Origin: Ignavibacteria bacterium
GTDB lineage: Bacteria; Bacteroidota; Ignavibacteria; Ignavibacteriales; Ignavibacteriaceae
DNA: 6,668 nucleotides
Reading direction: 5' to 3'
Assembly (NCBI GenBank): GCA_029863735.1
Contig: JAOTUT010000087.1
Location: forward strand, 1 to 6,668
Below, piece after piece: positions 1 through 5,643 of the stretch. The position numbers were made by a program, and so were the translations under genes. Each line of letters begins with the position of its first letter. Within the stretch, counting starts at the first letter, position 1. The notes below the pieces were generated by a model. The model was given only the letters and a program-made list of their open reading frames with translations, was not told the origin of the DNA and did no database searches.

Positions 1-134
1 TTGTTAATGAAGAAAAACCTGCGGGGAATTATGAAGTTACTTTCAAAGCAGATAATCTTCCTTCAGGAATATATCTTGCAAGATTGACCGGAGGTAATAA
101 CACAAGCATAATTAAAATGAGTTTACTTAAATAA
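1..134 (+). CDS. C-terminal end of a T9SS type A cargo protein (5' end outside window)
   Basis: Only the last 43 codons are present, read from base 3 to the TAA at 132-134, so the gene begins upstream of the window. The peptide starts VNEEKPAGNYEV, carries the NLPSGIY motif and ends IIKMSLLK. This is the closing beta-strand part of a T9SS type A sorting domain (Por secretion tail family), which directs a protein already exported by Sec through the outer membrane by the type IX system. An ungapped comparison by eye with the last 43 residues of the next gene gives about 22 identities, concentrated at NLPSGIY and the terminal IKM-x-LLK. The catalytic or binding part of the protein cannot be inferred. 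The next gene starts 20 bases after the stop on the same strand, so co-transcription is likely. Confidence 0.85.
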   Translation, partial: VNEEKPAGNYEVTFKADNLPSGIYLARLTGGNNTSIIKMSLLK

Positions 135-154
135 ATAAAACTAAAAGGACAATC

Positions 155-1723
155 ATGAAAAAAGTCATTCTGTATTTTCTAATCATTTTTTCAGTTCAGA
201 TTATTGGACAGAACAATGTGACCTTATTAAGTCATATCAACCAATATCCTTCTGCAGGATACAATGATATCTGGGGTTATGTTGATGGGACAGGTAATGA
301 ATACGCTCTATTAGGTGTTCGCACTGGTACTTCAATTGTAAATCTTGCAAATCCACAGAATCCAGTTGAAGTTGCATTTATTCCTGGTCCACAGTCAATC
401 TGGCGGGATATAAAGGTTCATAACTCTTATGCATATGTTATTACCGAACAAACGGGTTCGGGACAAGGTCTTCAGATAATTGATCTTTCTCAGCTCCCGA
501 CCACAGCAACTTTAGTGAACACTATTGATACGTGGTTTTCAAGAGCTCATAATATTTTTATTGATGATGGTTTTGCCTTCGTCATAGGAACAAACAGTGG
601 CGGTGGAATGCATATTTTGGATTTAAGTAACCCGGTTAATCCAACCAGAACCTCATATTATACCGGTAGTGGATACATTCACGATGTTTATGTATGGAAT
701 GATACTGTTGTAGCCTGCGCTGAAGATGTTTACGACCTTGTTGATGTCACAAATAAAAGCAACGCACAATTAATTTCCAGCAGTATAGCTTTACCAGGAA
801 TTTATGCGCATAGTGGTTGGATGACCGAGGATAAAAGATATTTCTTCGGCACAGAAGAATTCAACCAGATTGACATTACTGTATGGGATTTAGTTGACAG
901 AACCAGCTGGAACCTTGTCGTTCCGACCTGGGAAATGTCTTCAAATTCTACTGTGCATAATTTGTTTATCAAAGGCAATTATGCCCATGTTTCCTACTAT
1001 AGTGATGGATATGTAGTCCTCGATATTTCCGACCCATTAAATCCAACATTGGCTGGGCAGTATGATACTCCGAACATGTGGGGATGTTATCCTTATCTTC
1101 CATCTGGAATAACTATTTGTTCAGACATAGATAATGGTTTATGGGTATTCCAATTTGATGGTGTAGTTCCTGTAGAGTTATCTTCATTCACTGCCAGTGA
1201 ATCCGGTAATTTTGTTACTCTGGATTGGACAACTGCAACTGAAACCAACAATCAGGGTTTCGAAATTCAAAAAAAATCAGCTGATGATTTTTATATAATA
1301 GGTTTTGTAACCGGATCAGGAACAACAACTGAACGTAAAAATTATTCATACAAAGATAAAAATTTAGAGAACGGTGTGTATGTTTATAGACTAAAGCAAA
1401 TTGATTTTCATGGAACTTCTTCATTCTCTGAAGAAATAATGGTTGAAGTGAGTAATCCATCCAGCTTTGTTCTTAATCAAAATTATCCAAATCCTTTTAA
1501 TCCTTCAACTAATATTAAATTTAGTTTACCAAATTCCTCTTATACTAATTTATCTGTTTACAATCTGGTTGGAGAAAAGGTTAGTGAATTGGTTAATGAA
1601 GTTCTGCCGGAAGGTGAGTATAACTTAAGGTTTGATGGAGCTAACCTTCCCTCAGGGATTTACATTGCAAAACTTTCGTCAGAAAGTTTTAGGCAAACTA
1701 TTAAAATGACATTACTTAAATAA
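155..1723 (+). CDS. Secreted choice-of-anchor B family (LVIVD beta-propeller) protein with T9SS sorting tail
   Basis: A 522-residue exported protein of unknown exact function. Residues 1-18 form a Sec signal peptide (KK, then a hydrophobic run ending IIG), leaving Gln19 as the probable mature N-terminus. Residues about 22-336 resemble the choice-of-anchor B family: repeated LVIVD-like blades end in 'D-hydrophobic-S/N-x-P-x-N-P' turns, for example near 61-76, 106-115, 152-169, 194-208 and 286-303, and are interspersed with His-containing stretches (AHN, IHD, YAHSG, VHN). Residues about 338-432, starting VPVELSSFTA, look like the fibronectin-III-like spacer common before T9SS tails. Residues 437-522 are a type A sorting domain with NQNYPNPFNPST at 441-452, NLPSGIY at 497-503 and a terminal IKMTLLK. 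The protein should therefore reach the cell surface or medium, usually with tail removal. AAAAGGA five bases before the ATG supports the start. Propeller proteins of this family are mostly uncharacterised, so no enzyme activity is claimed. Confidence 0.88.
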   Translation: MKKVILYFLIIFSVQIIGQNNVTLLSHINQYPSAGYNDIWGYVDGTGNEYALLGVRTGTSIVNLANPQNPVEVAFIPGPQSIWRDIKVHNSYAYVITEQTGSGQGLQIIDLSQLPTTATLVNTIDTWFSRAHNIFIDDGFAFVIGTNSGGGMHILDLSNPVNPTRTSYYTGSGYIHDVYVWNDTVVACAEDVYDLVDVTNKSNAQLISSSIALPGIYAHSGWMTEDKRYFFGTEEFNQIDITVWDLVDRTSWNLVVPTWEMSSNSTVHNLFIKGNYAHVSYYSDGYVVLDISDPLNPTLAGQYDTPNMWGCYPYLPSGITICSDIDNGLWVFQFDGVVPVELSSFTASESGNFVTLDWTTATETNNQGFEIQKKSADDFYIIGFVTGSGTTTERKNYSYKDKNLENGVYVYRLKQIDFHGTSSFSEEIMVEVSNPSSFVLNQNYPNPFNPSTNIKFSLPNSSYTNLSVYNLVGEKVSELVNEVLPEGEYNLRFDGANLPSGIYIAKLSSESFRQTIKMTLLK

Positions 1724-1726
1724 GGA
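1722..1726 (+). promoter_or_regulatory. Ribosome binding site overlapping the upstream stop codon
   Basis: AAGGA lies eight bases before the ATG at 1735 and shares two bases with the TAA stop (1721-1723) of the preceding gene. It supports the 1735 start and makes translational coupling between the two propeller genes plausible. Confidence 0.6.
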
Positions 1727-1734
1727 TAATTTAT

Positions 1735-3177
1735 ATGCGATTAGTTTATAGACTTTATGTTTTAGCTGTAATATCACTTCTATTGTTCTACTCGTGTAAC
1801 GATGAAACAACCATTCCTATTACAGGAGGAATTGATAATACTAACAATGGATTTCAATCCAAAGCAGTAGCAGAGATATTTGCAAACAACTGTGCTACAT
1901 CGGGTTGTCATTCGGGAAATAATCCATCGAGCGGATTGTCAATTGATAATTATTCCGAATTATTAAAAGGAAGTTCAGATAGATCTGGTGGGACAATCCC
2001 AAATTATGGTGGCGATGTAGTTATTCCTTTAAGGCTTGAGGAAAGTTTATTGTATCAGATGCTCATGAATAACGTTACGCCAGCAGCTCCACACGACGGA
2101 CTCGTATTGACTCAAGATCAAATTAACACAATAAAAGAATGGATTGAAAACGGTGCACGTGATTACAACAACAATTTACCATTCAGCAATCCTGGTTACA
2201 GGATTTATGTGTGCAATCAAGGAAGCGATGCAATTTCAGTAATTGATGGTGATGCAAAAGTGGTTTCTGCTCTAATCGATGTGGATTTTCTCCCGGTGCT
2301 TGATTCACCGCATTATGTTGAAGCTGAAGATGGCTTTATCTACGTTACACTTATAGCAGCAGGTAAGCTTTTAAAGATAAGTACCGTTGATTATTCTATT
2401 GTTGGTGAAGTTTCAGGAATCACAAAAGCGGGAATGATTCAAATATCACCTGATGGAAGCAAAGCATATATTTCTCGGTCATCTACATCAGATCCAATAT
2501 TTCAATCAGTCTATGCTGTTGATTTGGCTGGTATGACAATAATGAAAGAGATAAATCTTGGTGCACCAGGTGTTCCTCACGGTATGGGAATAACACCGGA
2601 CGGTTTTAAGTTATATGTAGCAAATCTCACACTGGATAGAATTGGTATAGTCAACGGTATAACAGATGAGTACGGTGATTATGATGATATTGTTTTACCA
2701 CAGGGTACACAGCCAATGCAGGCAAATGTCTCCCCGGATGGGAAATATCTTTACATATGTGCAAGAGGCACCGCAAAACTTCTTGTTTACGATACTTCGA
2801 CAGATTCATTAGTGACAGAAATTCCAGTAAGCGGAATGCCAATGCACATCGCTATAACAAGTGACGGAAATAAAATTTACGTCGGCTCAATGATGATGCA
2901 CAACGTCAATGTTATTCAAAAGAATGGTGAAACCTGGACGAAGATAAAAGAGATTACTCACCCTGGATTTAGAATGCTGCACGGTTGCGATATTACATCA
3001 GATGATAAGTACGTTTATGTTTCGAGTAGAAATAATGATGGTGGTTTTAGCCCTTATTTTAAAGTTACCGGAGAAAATAATCGAAGCACAATTGGTATTA
3101 TTGATACCCAAACTGATGAGGTAATAAAGCTAATTGAAATAGAGGAATTTGGGACTGCAATATCAATAGAAGATTAA
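1735..3177 (+). CDS. Probable lipoprotein with CX4CH cytochrome-like domain fused to a YVTN-type beta-propeller
   Basis: A 480-residue protein. Residues 1-20 are a hydrophobic export signal ending LLLFYS-C21. Cys21 is a likely lipidation site, although the -3 and -2 positions (Phe, Tyr) are looser than the classic lipobox. Asp23 and Glu24 follow, resembling the acidic surface-export signals known in some Bacteroidota lipoproteins (inference). Residues about 44-148 resemble small c-type cytochrome domains: C53-ATSG-C58-H59 is a CX4CH heme-attachment motif, and the domain ends in the usual 'LTQDQINTIKEWIENGA' helix. The common MPP segment carrying a distal Met is not evident; NVTPAAPHDG occupies that region, with Met109 and Met111 just before it. 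Residues about 155-475 are a beta-propeller of YVTN/NHL-like repeats, each with an SPDG/TPDG/TSDG turn and a following Y-hydrophobic strand (SPDGSKAYIS, TPDGFKLYVA, SPDGKYLYIC, TSDGNKIYVG, TSDDKYVYVS). There is no T9SS tail, unlike the two upstream genes. Redox or ligand-binding surface roles are both possible. The substrate is unknown. Confidence 0.82.
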   Translation: MRLVYRLYVLAVISLLLFYSCNDETTIPITGGIDNTNNGFQSKAVAEIFANNCATSGCHSGNNPSSGLSIDNYSELLKGSSDRSGGTIPNYGGDVVIPLRLEESLLYQMLMNNVTPAAPHDGLVLTQDQINTIKEWIENGARDYNNNLPFSNPGYRIYVCNQGSDAISVIDGDAKVVSALIDVDFLPVLDSPHYVEAEDGFIYVTLIAAGKLLKISTVDYSIVGEVSGITKAGMIQISPDGSKAYISRSSTSDPIFQSVYAVDLAGMTIMKEINLGAPGVPHGMGITPDGFKLYVANLTLDRIGIVNGITDEYGDYDDIVLPQGTQPMQANVSPDGKYLYICARGTAKLLVYDTSTDSLVTEIPVSGMPMHIAITSDGNKIYVGSMMMHNVNVIQKNGETWTKIKEITHPGFRMLHGCDITSDDKYVYVSSRNNDGGFSPYFKVTGENNRSTIGIIDTQTDEVIKLIEIEEFGTAISIED

Positions 3178-3191
3178 ACTTTAAAATATTT

Positions 3192-3222
3192 GAGCCTGCT
3201 AAATCAACAGCGGGCTTTTTTT
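3192..3222 (+). terminator. Rho-independent terminator closing the exported-protein block
   Basis: A seven-base-pair stem, GCCTGCT (3194-3200) with AGCGGGC (3209-3215) including one G-U pair, encloses an eight-base loop and is followed by seven T at 3216-3222. It begins 15 bases after the lipoprotein gene stop. It separates the upstream block from coaD, which then needs its own promoter in the AT-rich 3223-3283 stretch. No convincing -35/-10 pair was found there. Confidence 0.85.
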
Positions 3223-3283
3223 ATTAATATAACTATAAGTAATATTTAATTAGAGTTTTCAATAATTATTAATAATTTGAATT

Positions 3284-3766
3284 ATGCGTAAAGTAATTTA
3301 TCCGGGAACCTTCGATCCAGTTACTTTCGGACATATAGATCTTGTCAAACGGGCAATAGAATTATTCGATGCTGTTGTTGTGACAGTAGCGATCAATCCT
3401 GGCAAAGCACCTTTATTCTCTACTGAAGAAAGAGTAAGTATGTTAAAAGAAAGTTTGAAAGAGTTTCAAAATGTCTCTGTCGATTCTTTTGATGGATTAG
3501 TTGTTGATCACGCAAAAATAGTAGGAGCAATTGGAATTCTGAGAGGTCTCCGTGCGGTCAGTGATTTTGAGTACGAATTCCAGATGGCATTGATGAACAG
3601 AAAGCTGGCAAATAATATTGCTACAGTTTTTCTAATGCCTCACGAAAAGTATACATATCTTAATTCAACAATAATCAGAAATCTTGCAAGTTTAAAAAGT
3701 GATGTGAGTGATTTTGTGCCACCTATCGTTGTGGAAGCATTGAAAAAGAAATTTCAAATTACCTGA
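3284..3766 (+). CDS. coaD: Phosphopantetheine adenylyltransferase (PPAT)
   Basis: A cytoplasmic enzyme that transfers AMP from ATP to 4'-phosphopantetheine, giving dephospho-CoA and pyrophosphate, the penultimate step of coenzyme A synthesis. At 160 residues it has the usual length for bacterial CoaD. Visible family marks are YPGTFDP (residues 6-12) and TFGH (15-18, the T/HxGH nucleotidyltransferase motif with catalytic His18), the NPGK segment with Lys41, LRGLRAVSDFEYE (87-99, including Arg88 and Arg91), and VFLMP followed by YLNSTIIRN (125-133). The last replaces the more usual ISSSLV-type ATP-loop sequence but keeps its Ser/Thr pattern. The ATG at 3284 gives the exact family N-terminus. 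No Shine-Dalgarno sequence is seen; the leader is A/T-rich, as is frequent in Bacteroidota-like genomes. Tandem stops TGA-TAG end the gene. It is a core housekeeping gene, normally essential. Confidence 0.97.
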   Translation: MRKVIYPGTFDPVTFGHIDLVKRAIELFDAVVVTVAINPGKAPLFSTEERVSMLKESLKEFQNVSVDSFDGLVVDHAKIVGAIGILRGLRAVSDFEYEFQMALMNRKLANNIATVFLMPHEKYTYLNSTIIRNLASLKSDVSDFVPPIVVEALKKKFQIT

Positions 3767-3788
3767 TAGAGAACAAATTTGATCCAAC

Positions 3789-3818
3789 AAAAAAAGGTGT
3801 CTTAAGACACCTTTTTTT
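3789..3818. terminator. Perfect palindromic, probably bidirectional terminator
   Basis: Positions 3789-3818 form a perfect 30-base inverted repeat centred between 3803 and 3804. Seven A, the stem GGTGTC, the loop TTAA, the stem GACACC and seven T follow in order. Read rightward it terminates coaD, whose stop is 22 bases upstream. Read leftward the A run becomes a T run, so it could also terminate the small minus-strand ORF that ends at 3841. Confidence 0.9.
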
Positions 3819-3840
3819 ATTAATAAAGAGAGTAAAAAAA

Positions 3841-3939
3841 TCAGCTTAGAAAAACGATAGTCACTAGTAAGAAAAGTGCGCTAAAAATAACACTTGTTAT
3901 AATTCTTACAAATGTATCGCTAATAGTATCATTACGCAT
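3841..3939 (-). CDS. Possible 32-residue single-span membrane protein
   Basis: Read on the minus strand, an ATG (bases 3939-3937) opens a 32-codon frame ending in TGA at 3843-3841. The product starts MRNDTISDTFVRI, continues with a hydrophobic stretch (about residues 13-31, mainly Ile, Val, Leu, Phe, Ala, Ser and Thr) and ends LS. A polar N-terminus with one long hydrophobic segment is the typical build of small inner-membrane proteins. Support comes from context: the frame ends 22 bases from a terminator that is symmetric enough to work leftward, a perfect TATAAT hexamer lies 48 bases upstream, and it sits in a gap otherwise free of genes. A weak GGTTGA precedes the start by about six bases. 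I do not recognise a family. An open frame this short with hydrophobic codons can occur by chance in AT-rich DNA. Confidence 0.4.
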   Translation of the reverse strand: MRNDTISDTFVRIITSVIFSALFLLVTIVFLS

Positions 3940-3986
3940 AAAATTCAACCAAAATTTTTGTTAATAATTACCAGAATTTTTCAAGT

Positions 3987-3992
3987 ATTATA
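3987..3992 (-). promoter_or_regulatory. -10-like hexamer upstream of the small minus-strand ORF
   Basis: On the minus strand these bases read TATAAT, an exact match to the sigma-70 -10 consensus, placing a start site roughly 40 bases before the ATG at 3939. The hexamer 17 bases further upstream reads ATAAAA and is not a good -35, and no extended -10 TG is present. In such AT-rich DNA a chance match is quite possible. Confidence 0.25.
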
Positions 3993-4425
3993 CCGCTATT
4001 GAATGATGATTTTATTTAATTTCTTAAGGAAATCGAAGGAATTAAGGTAAATTCTACTAATTCCAAAAGTAAAATTGGTGGCTCAGAAGTCTTCAAATTG
4101 ATTATAAAGATGGGTTTCTGTCAAATATGACATTCCAAAAATTTCTTTTGAATTTAATATTAGAATGAATTTTAAACTCAAATTAATCTTTAAAAAGCTA
4201 ACACTTTTAAATACTGATTCTTGTCCAGTATCAGATTGGTCTTATCCCTAATCATATCTAACTATTAAAACTTGAAACTATATCTACAGAAAGATAATTA
4301 TTCTATTAATTAAATTATATGTTTAAGAATTCATCGATATAACTTGTTTATGGGGGGCTTTACAAATAATTTTCCATAGTAAATATTCATTATTTATATA
4401 TTCATCAAACTACAGGGTTGAAATT
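3993..4425. other. AT-rich intergenic stretch with no recognised gene
   Basis: About 430 bases between the small minus-strand ORF and the aminotransferase gene. All frames checked by eye are broken by frequent stops; the longest start-bearing pieces are about 15 to 20 codons and resemble nothing known. It holds a small inverted repeat (ATACTG at 4211-4216 with CAGTAT at 4226-4231) without a T run, and an isolated run of six G at 4352-4357. It presumably contains the promoter and leader for the aminotransferase-pckA pair. Weak pairs such as TTGTTT (4344-4349) with TAATTT (4367-4372), 17 bases apart, are visible but not convincing. Confidence 0.6.
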
Positions 4426-5643
4426 ATGAGCTTAAGTCTAATCGCTAAATCAATAAAGCCCTCTCCTACCCTTGCACTAAATGAAAAGTTTGCAATCCTG
4501 AAAGAGAAAGGTGATCCGGTAATTCACCTCGGTGGAGGAGAGCCAAAAACCCGTGTCCCGATGGAAGCTATTATGGCAACCGTCTCACACGTAAATACTG
4601 GAGAGGTCAGGTATGCACCAGCAGATGGAATACCAGCATTAAAACAAGCAATAATCAGATACACGGAAGAATTCTACAATAGGAAAGTTACTCCGCAACA
4701 TATTATCGCTTCAGGAGGAGCTAAGCAGGCACTGATGGTTGCGCTTATGGCAATACTTAATCCACAAGAAGAAGTAATTTTCCCAGCACCGTATTGGGTT
4801 AGCTATCCTGATATGGCAAGACTGATTGGCGCCATTCCGGTACCTGCACTGCCTGAGGATGGAACTTTCTATCCAAGAATTAAAGATATTGAAGACAGAG
4901 TTGGTTCATATACAAAAGCTGTAATCATTAATAGTCCAAACAATCCAACCGGTGCAATGTATTCCGAAGAGTTTATTGCTGATGTTGTTGAGTTCTGTGA
5001 GAAAAAAGATATCTGGTTATTAATGGATGATATTTATCATCGTCTAATATTCGATGGCAGAAAAATTATTAATCCATTCAAGTATGCTAAAAAGCAGGAT
5101 GAAAACTCGAAAATGATTATCATCAATGGCGTTTCAAAACAATATGCAATGACAGGTTTTCGAATCGGCTGGGCAGTTGGAAATAAAAAAGTCATAGAAG
5201 CAATGAGCAATATTCAGGGACACCAGACTTCGGGTCCTTCAGTGCTTTTACAAAAAGCTGCTGTTGGTGCACTTAATGGAATTCAATCAAATGTTGAATC
5301 TTTGCGAGTAACTCTTGAGAATAATAGAAATGTAATGGTTGATCTTCTACATTCATTCGAAGGAGTTAAAGTCACAAAACCTGACGGTACGTTTTATTGT
5401 TTTGCAGATTTTAGTGTTTATAATAAAAGTTCAAATCAACTCTCCGCATTCTTAATTGATAAAGTACAGGTGTTAACGGTTCCCGGTGTTGAATTCGGTT
5501 TAGAAGGATATTTAAGATTAAGTTATTGCGGAACAATTAAAGATATTCAGGAAGGAATTGAAAGAATGAAATGGGCTCTCGATCCAAACTCACCAAATGA
5601 GCTTTACATCGGCGACAGAAAATTAGTGAGGGATTGGTCATGA
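4426..5643 (+). CDS. Class I/II PLP-dependent aminotransferase, aspartate aminotransferase-like
   Basis: A 405-residue cytoplasmic fold-type I aminotransferase that moves an amino group between an amino acid and a 2-oxo acid through pyridoxal phosphate. Visible landmarks match the aspartate aminotransferase superfamily: GGGEP near the N-terminus (36-40), GGAKQAL for cofactor phosphate contact (97-103), PYW with Trp124 stacking on the ring, SPNNPTG with Asn173 (170-176), Asp201 and Tyr204 in MDDIY, the Schiff-base Lys238 in GVSKQYAMTGFRIGW, Arg246, and the carboxylate-binding Arg364 in LRLSY. The pattern SK-x-x-A-M-T-G-F/W-R-I-G is typical of the subgroup Ib bacterial aspartate/prephenate aminotransferases, so aspartate with 2-oxoglutarate is the best guess, but specificity cannot be fixed by eye. 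About 20 residues (386-405) extend beyond the usual C-terminal helix. AGGG eight bases before the ATG supports the start. The stop overlaps the pckA start, so the two genes are almost certainly one operon. Confidence 0.93.
   Translation: MSLSLIAKSIKPSPTLALNEKFAILKEKGDPVIHLGGGEPKTRVPMEAIMATVSHVNTGEVRYAPADGIPALKQAIIRYTEEFYNRKVTPQHIIASGGAKQALMVALMAILNPQEEVIFPAPYWVSYPDMARLIGAIPVPALPEDGTFYPRIKDIEDRVGSYTKAVIINSPNNPTGAMYSEEFIADVVEFCEKKDIWLLMDDIYHRLIFDGRKIINPFKYAKKQDENSKMIIINGVSKQYAMTGFRIGWAVGNKKVIEAMSNIQGHQTSGPSVLLQKAAVGALNGIQSNVESLRVTLENNRNVMVDLLHSFEGVKVTKPDGTFYCFADFSVYNKSSNQLSAFLIDKVQVLTVPGVEFGLEGYLRLSYCGTIKDIQEGIERMKWALDPNSPNELYIGDRKLVRDWS
5628..5633 (+). promoter_or_regulatory. Ribosome binding site for pckA inside the aminotransferase gene
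   Basis: GAGGGA lies six bases before the pckA ATG (5640) and is embedded in the codons for Val401-Arg402-Asp403 of the aminotransferase. It is among the strongest Shine-Dalgarno sequences in the window. It fixes the pckA start and, with the ATGA overlap, points to coupled translation. Confidence 0.65.

Noticed and set aside
1215..1460. 81-codon minus-strand open frame inside the choice-of-anchor B gene
   Set aside because: It lies wholly antisense to a well-supported coding sequence, shows no recognisable domain and has no supporting ribosome binding site; a shadow frame.
2651..2842. 63-codon minus-strand open frame inside the propeller lipoprotein gene
   Set aside because: It lies antisense to a repeat-rich coding region and its composition shows no family resemblance; a shadow frame.
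3223..3283. coaD promoter, with TATAAG at 3234-3239 as a -10 box
   Set aside because: No -35 lies at a suitable distance, because that position falls in the upstream terminator stem, and the Bacteroidota-type TAnnTTTG -7 box is not present.
4060..4155. Possible decayed gene fragment in the intergenic region (short frame containing WWLRSLQIDYKDG)
   Set aside because: No start codon, stops on both sides and no family recognised; cannot be separated from chance.
4211..4234. Overlapping inverted repeats (ATACTG/CAGTAT and CTGAT/ATCAG) that could form alternative hairpins, as in an attenuator
   Set aside because: Stems of five to six bases with no T run, no leader peptide and no nearby start codon; expected by chance in this much AT-rich sequence.
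4344..4372. Promoter for the aminotransferase-pckA pair: TTGTTT, 17 bases, TAATTT
   Set aside because: Both boxes are poor matches and several equally weak pairs exist nearby (for example TTGAAA at 4272-4277 with GATAAT at 4293-4298, only 15 bases apart), so none can be preferred.
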